NCBI GenBank assembly: GCA_025964695.1
Contig: JAOPYK010000173.1
Location: 1 to 64,000, forward strand
Reading direction: 5' to 3'
Source of the DNA: Streptosporangiaceae bacterium
Lineage (GTDB): Bacteria > Actinomycetota > Actinomycetes > Streptosporangiales > Streptosporangiaceae
DNA length: 64,000 bases
Part shown: positions 52,832 to 61,823 of the stretch, piece after piece
How the letters are laid out: the number at the start of each line of letters is the position of its first letter
Numbering within the stretch: the stretch's first letter is position 1
The notes under the pieces: model-generated
Database searches by the model: none
Told to the model about the DNA's origin: nothing
The model's input: the letters and a program-made list of their open reading frames with translations, nothing else
Made by a program: the position numbers and the translations under genes

Positions 52832-53959
52832 CTATGCCGGGAAGTGGTAGAGGGCGCGCGCGTTGAGCTCGACGATCTTGCGCGCCTCGTCGTCCGGCAC
52901 ATCGGCCAGATGTTCGGCGAGCAACTTGCGCGTGTGCGGCCAGTTCGAGTCCGAGTGCGGGTAGTCGCTCTCGAACAGGATGTTGTCGACCCCGATGCGG
53001 TGACGCTGCTCGAGGCCGGACTGGTCGGAGATGAAGCACCCATAGATGTGCTCCCGGAACAGCTCCGAGGGGCGCTTGTCCTTGTTGATGTTGCTCCAGT
53101 ACTTGTGCCGCCCCCAGGAGTAGTCGACCCGCTCCAGCAGGTAGGGCATCCAGCCGATGCCTCCCTCGGAGAGGGCGACCTTCAGGTTCGGGAACTTGTA
53201 GAACACGTCGGAGATGAGCAGGTCGACGGTGGTGATCATCGAGTTCAGCCCGAACAGCGCGATGCTGATGAACAAGTCACCGTCGGGCGCGAGCCCCTTT
53301 GGCATGCCGCCCGAACCGAAGTGCATCGACAGCGGGAGTTGCGCTTCCTCGCAGATGCGCAGGATCGGGTCCCAGTGGTCGGTGTGGTACGACGGCAGGT
53401 CCAGCTTGTGCGGCGCCTCGACGAACGAGATCGATTTCGCGCCCTTGGCAGCGGTCCGCTCGATCTCCTTCACCGACGCCTCGACGTCCCAGTACGGCAC
53501 CATCATCAACGGGATCTGGCGGTCCGGTGCGTAGGCGCACCACTCGTCGAGGATGAAATCGTTGTAGGCGCTGATGCACAGTTTCGCCAGCTCCTTGTCC
53601 TTTGCGGCGAAGAACGTGCTGCCGGCGAACCCGCCGAAGTTGGGGAAGCACAGCTGGGCCCAGACGCCCTCGATGTCCATGTCCTTGATGCGGTCCTCGA
53701 TGCGGTGGCACCCGGGCAGCATGTCGTCGTAGCTGCGCGGGTCCAGCCCGAACTCGCGAGGGTGCTTGCCCGCGACGGCGTTGAGCGCGAAGTTGCCGGA
53801 CTGTGCGCCTTCGTAGAGCCAGGTGTCGTTGCCATCCGGGAGCTTGACGATGCGCGGTGCCACGTCCGCGTACTTGGCGGGAAGCCGATCCAGCCAGACT
53901 CGAGGATGTTCGATCACGTGGTCGTCGACAGAGATGATCTTGGCGTCGTCGGGCAGCAT
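52832..53959 (-). CDS. Amidohydrolase-family metal-dependent hydrolase/decarboxylase
   Basis: The 375-residue COG2159-type TIM barrel has the metal motif SVDDHVIEHP near 9-18. SMHFGSGGMPKG lies mid-barrel and the terminal FESDYPHSDSNWP carries the metal Asp. FPNFGGFAGSTFF is typical of the actinobacterial branch seen in steroid and terpenoid clusters. Start ATG 53959 follows GGAGG. It stands under promoter copy C of the GTTCTAC family, with a ~135-base leader. Confidence 0.88.
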   Translation of the reverse strand: MLPDDAKIISVDDHVIEHPRVWLDRLPAKYADVAPRIVKLPDGNDTWLYEGAQSGNFALNAVAGKHPREFGLDPRSYDDMLPGCHRIEDRIKDMDIEGVWAQLCFPNFGGFAGSTFFAAKDKELAKLCISAYNDFILDEWCAYAPDRQIPLMMVPYWDVEASVKEIERTAAKGAKSISFVEAPHKLDLPSYHTDHWDPILRICEEAQLPLSMHFGSGGMPKGLAPDGDLFISIALFGLNSMITTVDLLISDVFYKFPNLKVALSEGGIGWMPYLLERVDYSWGRHKYWSNINKDKRPSELFREHIYGCFISDQSGLEQRHRIGVDNILFESDYPHSDSNWPHTRKLLAEHLADVPDDEARKIVELNARALYHFPA

Positions 53960-54069
53960 ACGGATTACCTCCTGGTTTCGAACGGCAGCCGCTCGTCGGA
54001 CCGGCAGCCCTTCCCGCGTTGGAGATCGCCGATGGCCGCTTCGAGAGACGCACGGCGAGTTGAAATTTC

Positions 54070-54132
54070 TCATGCTGGAAACGAACGACCTGCTCTCCCT
54101 AGAGTAGAACATGACTTGCGTTAGTAGCAACG
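54070..54132 (-). promoter_or_regulatory. Promoter of the GTTCTAC family (copy C)
   Basis: On the minus strand -35 TTGCTA (54125-54130) and -10 TACTCT (54101-54106) are 18 bases apart, with GCAAGTCATGTTC in the spacer. A TTGC-N7-GCAA dyad overlaps the -35. Conservation with copy B extends into the leader (CGTTTCC.GCATGA). Confidence 0.65.
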
Positions 54133-54173
54133 TTGGATTTCCCAGGATCGACGGGCTCGTCACGACAATGACG

Positions 54174-54208
54174 TGACCCGGTCGGCCTGCGGCAGGCCGA
54201 CCGGGTCA
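54174..54208 (-). terminator. Perfect hairpin ending the mce operon
   Basis: A 16-bp perfect stem (54174-54189 with 54193-54208) closes on a CGG loop, about 58 bases after the last mce-operon stop. It separates the operon from the amidohydrolase promoter. Confidence 0.85.
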
Positions 54209-54265
54209 ACGTCCCAAGGCGGAGATGGCGGCTGCGCCGACCAGCCACGGCGTCATGGGCGGCGT

Positions 54266-55168
54266 TCAGTGACCGGGCGAGGGGGAAGGGGAGGGGCTGG
54301 CACCCGCACCCGGGAGGCCACCGGTCGAGGGCGGACTGATCGGCTTCCCGGCCGGGTCGGTGTATGACTGCCGGCCGGAACTCACCAAGGTGATGTTGTC
54401 GGCGAGCCATATGTGCTTGACCCGTTTCATATTGATCAGGAGGGTGGCACCGGTATTGGTCTGGATCGAGGCCGACGTCGTCACCCTGGTGTCCACCACG
54501 GCCAGCACGGTCGCGTCGTCACCCCGGATGACGCCGGGGTAGATTCCGCTGAGCCGGGCGGTGGAGGCGGTCTTGTTGGTGGTGAAGTAGGAGGTGAGTG
54601 CCGCTTCGGTGGGCTTGATCGCGTTGGCTGCGGAGCTGGTCAGCAGGGCGTACTTCGCGGCGAAGGACTGCTGCATGTGCTGGTAGTCCCAGTTGAAGAA
54701 CGTCGCGGCGACCTTGCCCGCGTTCTGCTGGAGGGCCTGGCGCTGCGCCTTGTCGGCCGAGAGGTCGCTGTTATGGCGCCACAGCAGGACCATGATGGTG
54801 CTGACCGCCGCCAGCGCGATGACCAGCAGCGAGCTGATGAGGCTATGTGCGGATAGCCGGCCCGATGTCCATTTTAGAGCGGTACGCTGCGACCCTGCGG
54901 CCGGGCGTTCGGCCGTGCCCTCGTCCCCAGCATCGGCTTCGGCTTCCGTACCAGCGTCACCTTCGGCTTCGGCTTCCGTACCAGCGCCGGCTTCGGCTTC
55001 GGCTTCCGTACCAGCGCCGGCTTCGGCTTCGGCTCCCGTACCAGCGCCGGCTTCAGGTTCGGTGCAGGCCAACTGGTCGGGAGCAAGATCGTAGATGTAG
55101 ACGGTCTTGGCGGAATCCGCCTGTGCGCTCGCGCCGGTGGCCGACGCCGTGGTCTTGTCGGTGGCCAT
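54266..55168 (-). CDS. Mce-associated membrane protein
   Basis: The 300-residue protein has a cytoplasmic, Glu/Ala/Gly-rich repeat region (about 35-85), then one membrane helix (SLISSLLVIALAAVSTIMVLLW, about 109-130, given as ends SLIS and VLLW). An extracytoplasmic domain contains FFNWDYQHMQQSFAAKY and YPGVIRGDDATVLAVVD. This matches Mam/Mas proteins that stabilise Mce complexes. GGAGGAGAG lies before the ATG, one base after the MceF stop. The C-terminus is Pro/Ser-rich. Confidence 0.85.
   Translation of the reverse strand: MATDKTTASATGASAQADSAKTVYIYDLAPDQLACTEPEAGAGTGAEAEAGAGTEAEAEAGAGTEAEAEGDAGTEAEADAGDEGTAERPAAGSQRTALKWTSGRLSAHSLISSLLVIALAAVSTIMVLLWRHNSDLSADKAQRQALQQNAGKVAATFFNWDYQHMQQSFAAKYALLTSSAANAIKPTEAALTSYFTTNKTASTARLSGIYPGVIRGDDATVLAVVDTRVTTSASIQTNTGATLLINMKRVKHIWLADNITLVSSGRQSYTDPAGKPISPPSTGGLPGAGASPSPSPSPGH
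54931..55068. repeat. 30-base tandem repeats inside the Mce-associated protein gene
   Basis: The unit GTACCAGCGCCGGCTTCGGC (first 20 of 30 bases) recurs at 54948, 54978, 55008 and 55038, in frame. It encodes a 10-residue GAGTEAEAEA-type repeat near the protein's N-terminus, on its predicted cytoplasmic side. Small differences occur between copies. Copy number may vary between strains. Confidence 0.85.
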
Positions 55169-55169
55169 G

Positions 55170-56480
55170 TCACTCTCCTCCGCTTGGGCGTTTCTTGGTC
55201 GCACGGCGTCGTCGCCACACGACGGGCACCGCGTACCACAGGACTCTGCCGAGAACCGCGGCTGCGATCAGCGGCGGAATGTAGATGAGCCACGAGGGTG
55301 GGCCGCCGGCTTCTCCGTTCGCGGCGTTCTTTACCGGGATCGGAGATGCTGCGGGGGAGGTGCCGGAGGCCGCCGTCTTGGCAGCCTGCCTGGACGCGGG
55401 CGCGGTGGGGATCTGCTGGGTGGGAAGTGACACACCTGGGCAGGTCGGGATACGCGGGATGGAAGGAAGTGGCCGCAGGCTCTTGTACTCCACCGGGCCC
55501 TTGGCCGATCTCGACGGTTGGAAGGTGAAGACGAAGTCCAGGTTCAGGTTGGGCTTACCGTTGATCGGCGGGGTCGCTCCGGTCAGTGCGTTCACGAGCG
55601 CCGGGGACTGACGAAAGCTGATCGCCAGATCGTCGAGGCTGGTGGACGAGAGCAGCGTCGGAAGGGTGGCGTCGAGCGCGCTGATCAGACACTGGTCGGA
55701 GGCCTTCGACTTGGTCAGGATCCCGTTGACCCGGGTAAGAAGATCGGGTGTTCGCTGACGCAGTTGAGTGATCTCGGTGCTGACCGAGGCCAGCGAGTCG
55801 GTGACGGCGGCGACGTTGTCGATGCTGCTGCCGATCTGGTCGCGATGGGCGACGAGTACGCCGGTGACGTTCGTGAGATTCGAGATCAGGTTGTCGAGCA
55901 ACTGCGTGTTGTGTGCGAAGGTCCCGGTGATCTGGCTGCCGTTGTCGATCACTTGACGCAACGAGTCGCCGCGGCCGTCCAATCCTGCGGCCAGTTCGTG
56001 GGTCACGGTGTGAAGGTCATCGGGATTCAGCCCGTTGACGGCCTTGTTCACGGCCTCGAACAGGTCGCCGTAACTCTCCGGCACGCTCGTACGGGAGATC
56101 GGGATCACCTCGCCGGCACGCATCGCAGTGGCGTCCCCGCCACCAGGACCCGGCTCCAGGTCGATGTAAGGCTCGCCGATGGCGGACTTCCGGCCTGCCG
56201 CGGCTGTCATTCCCTCAGGGAGGTGAACGCCCTTGTCAATGTTGAGCGTCGCGATGACCCGATCCCCGCTGAGGCGCACCGACTTTATCTTCCCGACGGC
56301 CACCCCCAGGTAGGTGACGTCGAAGTTCGGCTGGAGTCCAGGCGAGGACGAGAACTCCGCGGTGATGCGGTAGGGGTGGGTCAGCGCGTCGAACCTGATG
56401 ACGTCCTTCAGCGCCCATCCGGTCATGACCACGCCGAGCACCGCGAATACGACCAGGTTGAGCAGGATGCGGCGGGTCAT
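55170..56480 (-). CDS. mceF: Mce-family protein, sixth of the operon (MceF-like)
   Basis: The 436-residue protein has an N-terminal membrane anchor (LVVFAVLGVVMTGWAL), the MlaD/Mce beta domain from ~35 to 125 (DVTYLGVAVGKIKSV; GEPYIDLEP) and a long helical tunnel region. Unusually it also has a second membrane helix near the C-terminus (WLIYIPPLIAAAVLG) followed by an Arg/Lys-rich tail. It is part of the hexameric lipid-shuttling tube. The start overlaps the preceding stop (ATGA). Confidence 0.9.
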   Translation of the reverse strand: MTRRILLNLVVFAVLGVVMTGWALKDVIRFDALTHPYRITAEFSSSPGLQPNFDVTYLGVAVGKIKSVRLSGDRVIATLNIDKGVHLPEGMTAAAGRKSAIGEPYIDLEPGPGGGDATAMRAGEVIPISRTSVPESYGDLFEAVNKAVNGLNPDDLHTVTHELAAGLDGRGDSLRQVIDNGSQITGTFAHNTQLLDNLISNLTNVTGVLVAHRDQIGSSIDNVAAVTDSLASVSTEITQLRQRTPDLLTRVNGILTKSKASDQCLISALDATLPTLLSSTSLDDLAISFRQSPALVNALTGATPPINGKPNLNLDFVFTFQPSRSAKGPVEYKSLRPLPSIPRIPTCPGVSLPTQQIPTAPASRQAAKTAASGTSPAASPIPVKNAANGEAGGPPSWLIYIPPLIAAAVLGRVLWYAVPVVWRRRRATKKRPSGGE

Positions 56481-57523
56481 TGCGCGTGCTCCAACAGGGT
56501 TTTGAGGCTGGCGAGGATGTCCGGGCGCGCACCCGCTGCCGAACCTCCCTGAGATGTGGAGCCGCCGGTGGAATCGGGCCCGACGAGTTGCAGCACCGGG
56601 AATGCCAGCAGCTGACCGTTGTACACGGCTCTGGGAAGCACCTTGACGAAGTTCGTGAGGGTGGTGACGAGCTGGCCAAGATTGGTCTTGTCGCTCGCCA
56701 GCGTCCCGATTGACGGTCCGAGTCGCTCGATCAGCTTGCGGAGCTGGTCGGTACGGCGCACGAGGACCGTGTCATTGATGGTCTTTGCCAGGCTCGACAG
56801 GCCTTGCACCGCGCTAAGGATCTTGTCTCGGTCGTTGGCCAGCATCCGCGTCGTCTTGGCGAGGTTGTCGGGGAGCGCGCTCAGTTGCCGCTGCCCCTTC
56901 GCCAGCTGGCCGCCCAGCCGGGCGAGGTCGTCGACGGCGCCGGCCAGTTGCTCTCGCTGTGCGGTGAACATCACGAGAAGCTGGTTGGACTGCTTGATCA
57001 TTGTGTTGAGCTGCTGCCCTTTACCGCCGAACGCCGTCGCACCGGCATCGACGATCCCGGCGACGTCGTTGCCCGACACGGCGCTCAGCAGGGGACCTGC
57101 CTTACCGACGACCTCCTCGAACGCCGGTGCCACGCTCGTACTGGTGATCTGCGCGTGATTGGCGAGCATGGGCCCACCTGCCACCAGTGAACCCGGCGGC
57201 GGAGCGAGCCGGACGTAGTTCTCCCCGAGCAGCGAGGTGATCGACAGCTCGGCGCTGGTACCGGCGGGCACCTTCACGCCGTTCTTGATCGACATGGTGA
57301 CCTGGGAGCGGTAGCCGGTTCCGGACCCGATCAGTTTGATCCCGGTAACCGATCCCACCGGCACGTCAGAGATCTTCACGGCGTGACCGACGACGAGGTT
57401 CTGGACGTCGTCGAAGTCGGCGGTCAGGGTGAGATCTCCCTTGGGTGCTCCCAAGGTCTGCAATGAGCAGCCCGAGAGCGTGACACTGAGGGCGAGCATC
57501 GCAGTCATCAGCAAACGTCTCAT
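56477..57523 (-). CDS. mceE: Mce-family lipoprotein (MceE-like)
   Basis: The 348-residue protein carries the lipobox LSGC (Cys near 19), then an MlaD domain (VVGHAVKISDVPVGSVTGIK; LLGENYVRLAPP) and helical repeats. It lies eight bases after the MceD stop, with AGGAAG as ribosome site. MceE members of this operon type are typically lipid-anchored. The C-terminus is Gly/Ser-rich. Confidence 0.9.
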   Translation of the reverse strand: MRRLLMTAMLALSVTLSGCSLQTLGAPKGDLTLTADFDDVQNLVVGHAVKISDVPVGSVTGIKLIGSGTGYRSQVTMSIKNGVKVPAGTSAELSITSLLGENYVRLAPPPGSLVAGGPMLANHAQITSTSVAPAFEEVVGKAGPLLSAVSGNDVAGIVDAGATAFGGKGQQLNTMIKQSNQLLVMFTAQREQLAGAVDDLARLGGQLAKGQRQLSALPDNLAKTTRMLANDRDKILSAVQGLSSLAKTINDTVLVRRTDQLRKLIERLGPSIGTLASDKTNLGQLVTTLTNFVKVLPRAVYNGQLLAFPVLQLVGPDSTGGSTSQGGSAAGARPDILASLKTLLEHAQ

Positions 57524-57531
57524 GTGACTTC

Positions 57532-58590
57532 CTACTGGCAATTGGAATAGGGAGGCGGAAGCGGGCACGGGACGTTCGGGTTGACGTTGGGCTGCTTGAG
57601 AAGCGCCGCCAGATACGAGCGGAGAAAATTGTCCATCGAGATTCGCGAGACGATCGAATGATGCTTCGGATTGTAGGCATTGATGAACGTGTAGTTCAGA
57701 TCTGGCAGCGATTGCACGAAGGTCGCCAGCCTGCTCGCGTTGCCTTTCATGATGAGGGCGACCTGGGCGAACCTGGCAAGGTCTTCGGGCAGTTGTTGCT
57801 GGTAGGCCTTGACGAGCGCCCCGCCCTGGTTGACGAGGTGGGCGCTTCCTGCCACGAGGTCCCGGATGTTCTGGCGCTCGTCGGCGGCCATCTGGCTGGC
57901 CTGTGAGAAGTCGCTGATCAGTGAGCCGAGAAGGCGTTCGCGTCCGCGGACCACCCCGGCGACCTGATTCAGATTCTGAGCGACCTGGAGCAGTTGGTCG
58001 TCTTGCGCGGCGATGTTGCCGGTGAGCGTTGCGGTCTGCTGCAACGCGGCGTTGAAGAGTTGTCCGTTGCCCCGAAGCGTTCCGGCGGTCTTGTGCAGGA
58101 TGGTGTTGGCCTGTGCTGGGTCGAAGGAGTCGAGAAGCTTGCTGAACGATTTGAGCGCGTCGTCGACCTCCACCGGCGTGTGCGTACGGTCCTGCCGGAT
58201 CACCGCGGAGTCGGGGAGCTTGGCGTCTCCAGGCTTCCACGGCGGGGAGAGGGTGAGGGTGCGCTCTCCGATGAGGCTGAGTGGCACGATGGAGGCGCTT
58301 ACATTGGCCGGGAGTGGGACCTTCCGGTCGATCGACGCTTCGACCCGTACCTGACCGTTGACCGGCGTGACCGAGTCGATGGTACCGACCTGAACTCCCA
58401 TGACCTGGACTTGCGAGCCGGCATAAAATGAGACGGCCCTCGCAAAATAGGCCGTTATATGGTATTTCCCGGCCACGGACACCTGAAGGTTTTCAGGCAC
58501 GAGTGAACACGCGCTGAGAGCCCAGGCCAACAACACGCCTAGGAGCGCCGCAGTGGCGCGAACTCTCCGGACCGTCCAAGCGTCACCCAT
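57532..58590 (-). CDS. mceD: Mce-family protein (MceD-like) with a lipobox
   Basis: The 352-residue protein has an N-terminal hydrophobic stretch ending in ALSAC, a good lipobox (Cys near 28), so two of the six Mce proteins may be lipoproteins. The MlaD domain contains VQVMGVQVGTIDSV and SLIGERTLTLSPP. It ends in a Pro/Cys-rich VPCPLPPPYSNCQ. The start overlaps the previous gene by 8 bases, behind GGGAG. Confidence 0.88.
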   Translation of the reverse strand: MGDAWTVRRVRATAALLGVLLAWALSACSLVPENLQVSVAGKYHITAYFARAVSFYAGSQVQVMGVQVGTIDSVTPVNGQVRVEASIDRKVPLPANVSASIVPLSLIGERTLTLSPPWKPGDAKLPDSAVIRQDRTHTPVEVDDALKSFSKLLDSFDPAQANTILHKTAGTLRGNGQLFNAALQQTATLTGNIAAQDDQLLQVAQNLNQVAGVVRGRERLLGSLISDFSQASQMAADERQNIRDLVAGSAHLVNQGGALVKAYQQQLPEDLARFAQVALIMKGNASRLATFVQSLPDLNYTFINAYNPKHHSIVSRISMDNFLRSYLAALLKQPNVNPNVPCPLPPPYSNCQ

Positions 58591-59644
58591 TCGGAACTCC
58601 CGTGGGCACCATCGGATAATTGGGGGGATTGAAATTCGGCTGCGGTCCGGCCAGGCTCGGCTGTACGGGGCCCACACCGATGAAGTCGCCCTCGAGGAAC
58701 CGTCCGGGTCCGTGAATCTGGGACAGCCCGTTGAACGTGGGACCGAACCAGGCGAGCGCGGCGTTGAGTGAGGGCAGGTTGCCTCCGGTGAGAGTCCGTG
58801 AAGCAAGGTCGAAATCGGCCAGGATCGTGTTGAGCTGTGCCTGGTGCCGGCTCACCACTTGATCCAGAGTGCGGATCACTTGGCTGCCCTTCCCTAGGGC
58901 CGCGGTGAGTTCGGCTTTCCGCTTGACCAGTTCGTTGAGCAGGCTTTCCCCGTACGTGAGCAGTTGCGCCAGTTGCTGATCCTTCGACGCGAGGGCGGCG
59001 GTGAGCCCCTTGCTGTTGGCAATGATCGCGGTGATCTGCGGCGAATCCCGGTTGAGCGTCGAGGTCAGGTTCTGCAGGTTCGCGAGCATGACGCTGAGCT
59101 GCTTCTGAGTCGGCGGGTTGATGCCGGCGGCGGCCTTGAGGATCCGGTCGACTGATTGGGTGTCGAGCCTGCCGGCCAGGTCCGTGGTGGTGTTGAGTGC
59201 CTGGTTGAGCGTGTACGGGATGCTGGTGCGAGGCAGCGGGATGCGCCGCCCGTCAGCCGACAGGGAATCGGCATAGGGCCTGACCACCGGACCGGACAAC
59301 TTGATGTACTGGCCACCGAGCAGGTTCGCCAGCTCGATGTCGGCGTGGGTCTGCGGGCCGAGTTTGATACCGTCGTCGACCTTCCAGCTGATGACGACGT
59401 TGCCGTGGGTGAAGTCGGGGCTGATGCCGGTCACGGTGCCGACCTTGACTCCGGCGAGCTGAACCTCGCTCCCTACCTGCACCCCGCCGGTAGCGGCGAA
59501 GACCCCGCTCATCGAGTAGCCGCCCCGCCCGAGACCGAGGGTACCGAAGGAGAAGGCCAGAAAGATGAGGGCACCGATCACGGGGATGGAGACGGCTGCG
59601 ACGGCCCGGGGGCTGCGGTCACGGAACGACGTGATCATCATCAT
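58583..59644 (-). CDS. mceC: Mce-family protein (MceC-like)
   Basis: The 353-residue protein has an N-terminal membrane anchor (about 15-35), an MlaD domain (GSEVQLAGVKVGTVTGI; LLGGQYIKLSGP) and a long alpha-helical region. The C-terminus is Pro/Asn-rich (PQPNFNPPNYPMVPTG). It is translationally coupled on both sides. A subunit of the extracytoplasmic Mce tube. Confidence 0.9.
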   Translation of the reverse strand: MMMITSFRDRSPRAVAAVSIPVIGALIFLAFSFGTLGLGRGGYSMSGVFAATGGVQVGSEVQLAGVKVGTVTGISPDFTHGNVVISWKVDDGIKLGPQTHADIELANLLGGQYIKLSGPVVRPYADSLSADGRRIPLPRTSIPYTLNQALNTTTDLAGRLDTQSVDRILKAAAGINPPTQKQLSVMLANLQNLTSTLNRDSPQITAIIANSKGLTAALASKDQQLAQLLTYGESLLNELVKRKAELTAALGKGSQVIRTLDQVVSRHQAQLNTILADFDLASRTLTGGNLPSLNAALAWFGPTFNGLSQIHGPGRFLEGDFIGVGPVQPSLAGPQPNFNPPNYPMVPTGVPNG

Positions 59645-60774
59645 TGCCCCTTGATCTGAGTGCCCAGCAGGAACAGGCTCGCCATCCGCTGGAAGGACGT
59701 CTGCTGTGCGGGGGTGAGCGGACGGCTGCCGCTTCCGGATCCCCCTTGGACCTGCGGCGGGGGCGGGAGGGTCTCCGGGAATCGGCAGACATCTGTCTGA
59801 ACGACGTCGATGCAGAGCACAGTGCCTCGCACGAAGTGACCGCCGTCCATGGTCGTGAGCAGAGCCTGCAAAGCGGCCGGAAGGCCCCTGAGCAGCCCGG
59901 AAAGCTGGGAGACGTTACGGTGCGCGATCTCCAGAAGCGCCGCGGTGCTTTCGACGACGTTGCCGAGCTGAGGACCCTGGCCGCCCAGAACCGTGTTCAG
60001 GTTGGCGGTGAGTCCGCGGAGCTGGACGGTCGCGCCGTCCAGGACCGCCCGGTTGTCGGCAAAGGCCCGGGTGAGCGTTTGCAGGTTCTGCACCGTCTCC
60101 GCGATCTGCTGATCGCGCGTCGCCACGGCGTCGGTGACGGTCTTGTAGTTCGCGATCATCTGGTGGATGGTGCCGCTCCGGGAGCCGAAGACCTGCAAAA
60201 GAATGGAGAGATTGGTTGTGATCTGAGTGATGTTTCCTTCGTTTCCACTCAAGGCCACCGCGAAGGACTGCAGGATCTGGTTGATCTCGTTGGGGTCGAG
60301 GCTGCCGGTCAGCGGGCCCAGACTGTTGATCACCTCGCCGAGATCGACCGCGGACTGGGTTTGGCTCACGTGGGCCCCGTCGTGCAGCACCGCGTTGCTC
60401 GTGCCGGGTATGAGATAGACCTCGCGCTGACCGATGAGATTGCGCCACCGGATGGCGGCTCGTGAGTCCACCGGTATCCGGATGTTCCGGTTGACGTCCA
60501 TGTCGACCGCCGCCCTGCCGTCGACGACTTTGACCCCCGTCACGCGTCCGACCGGTGTCCCCGCGACCTTGACCAGATCGCCCGTGGCCAGCCCGCTCAC
60601 GTCGTCGAAGGTCGCGGCGACCCGGTAGGTGGGATGGAGATCGCTGCCCACGATGGCGTAGGCCATGTAGAGGGTGAGCGAGATCGTCACGATCGCGAAG
60701 AGCAGAAACTTGATCGCCGTGCTGCGTCCAGGGCCGCGGCGGCTGCGGCCGTGCGCTGACGTCCGGGCCATCAT
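59641..60774 (-). CDS. mceB: Mce-family protein (MceB-like)
   Basis: The 377-residue protein starts at one of two adjacent ATGs (60774 or 60771) overlapping the MceA stop. A basic N-terminus and membrane anchor (FLLFAIVTISLTLYMAYAI) lead into the MlaD domain (TGDLVKVAGTPVGRVTGV; LIGQREVYLIPG) and helical repeats. Two Cys in VLCIDVVQTDVC near 335-345 could form a disulfide, as in other Mce B-type subunits. Confidence 0.9.
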   Translation of the reverse strand: MMARTSAHGRSRRGPGRSTAIKFLLFAIVTISLTLYMAYAIVGSDLHPTYRVAATFDDVSGLATGDLVKVAGTPVGRVTGVKVVDGRAAVDMDVNRNIRIPVDSRAAIRWRNLIGQREVYLIPGTSNAVLHDGAHVSQTQSAVDLGEVINSLGPLTGSLDPNEINQILQSFAVALSGNEGNITQITTNLSILLQVFGSRSGTIHQMIANYKTVTDAVATRDQQIAETVQNLQTLTRAFADNRAVLDGATVQLRGLTANLNTVLGGQGPQLGNVVESTAALLEIAHRNVSQLSGLLRGLPAALQALLTTMDGGHFVRGTVLCIDVVQTDVCRFPETLPPPPQVQGGSGSGSRPLTPAQQTSFQRMASLFLLGTQIKGQ

Positions 60775-61823
60775 TTCCCTTTCCTGGGAAGCGGGAGCGC
60801 TGGGGCCGGAGGCCCGCACAGGCCAAGGAACGTCCCGCAGAGTGCCTCGTTCACCCGTACCTGGGAGGTGGTCCGAGTCATGAGCGTGTTGTGCGGACCC
60901 GGCACCCGGACGATGTTGGCCACTTCCTGGAGGTCGGCGGCGACAGCGGCGATGAGCACCGGTATGTATCTGCGGTTGGCATATAGCGTGTCGACCGTGG
61001 GGACGGCGCGGTCGAGGATGTGTCCGACCGCGCCTGGGGTGGCCAGCAGAAGTGTGTTCAGCATCTGAGCCGTCCGTGTACTACCGTCCAGCAGCGCACT
61101 GATCTGCGCGGGGTCTCCGGCGATCGGTCCGGCGAGTGCGTTGAGGTTGCCCGCCATATCCACGAGCCGATCTCCATGGGAAGCCGAGGCGCGCGCCAGG
61201 ACGCTGCCATTGCCGATCAGTTGCCGGAGATTCGTGATGTTCTGAGAGCTGAGGTCCAGCAACCGGCCGGCGTTGCCGATCGTGTCCGACAGTTCCTGGC
61301 CGCGGCCGCTGACGCCTCGGCTCAACGAACGCAGAATGGCGGCGACGTCCTGCGGATCGACGGCGCCCAACAGGCGATCGGCCGGCCTGGCGATATCGGC
61401 CAGGTCCTGCGGATCCTGGGTCTTGGTGACGGCGGCGCCGTCGGCCAGATACGGCCCGGTCCGTTCGCCGGAGCCCGGGACGAGGTCGATGAACTTGGGG
61501 CCGAACACCGACAGCGGCTGGACGACCGCCGTCGTCGTCACAGGTGCCTTCACGCCCTTGTTCAGGCGGATACGGACCCGTACCCGCCAGTTCGAGTCGA
61601 GCCGTATCGAGGATACGGTCCCCACATTGATGCCACGGATCTTGACGGCCGACTGGTCGTCCAGTCCTTCGCCAGATCGTCCGAACGTCGCCATCACATA
61701 GGTGGAGCCCGGATGGTTGTCCTGAATCCCGAGGTAGGCGGTGAACGCTCCCACGGCGAAGAGGCCGGCTCCGATGAGACCGAACATCCGGCGAGATCGT
61801 CGCGACAGATCTGAGTTGATCAT
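60771..61823 (-). CDS. mceA: Mce-family protein (MceA-like)
   Basis: The 350-residue protein starts at ATG 61823, overlapping the YrbE stop (ATGA). The N-terminal anchor (FGLIGAGLFAVGAFTAYLGI) precedes the MlaD domain (DQSAVKIRGINVGTVSSI; FGPKFIDLVPG) and helical repeats. A Cys pair lies near the C-terminus (ALCGTFLGLCG). It is the first Mce subunit after the permeases and presumably touches them directly. Confidence 0.9.
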   Translation of the reverse strand: MINSDLSRRSRRMFGLIGAGLFAVGAFTAYLGIQDNHPGSTYVMATFGRSGEGLDDQSAVKIRGINVGTVSSIRLDSNWRVRVRIRLNKGVKAPVTTTAVVQPLSVFGPKFIDLVPGSGERTGPYLADGAAVTKTQDPQDLADIARPADRLLGAVDPQDVAAILRSLSRGVSGRGQELSDTIGNAGRLLDLSSQNITNLRQLIGNGSVLARASASHGDRLVDMAGNLNALAGPIAGDPAQISALLDGSTRTAQMLNTLLLATPGAVGHILDRAVPTVDTLYANRRYIPVLIAAVAADLQEVANIVRVPGPHNTLMTRTTSQVRVNEALCGTFLGLCGPPAPALPLPRKGK

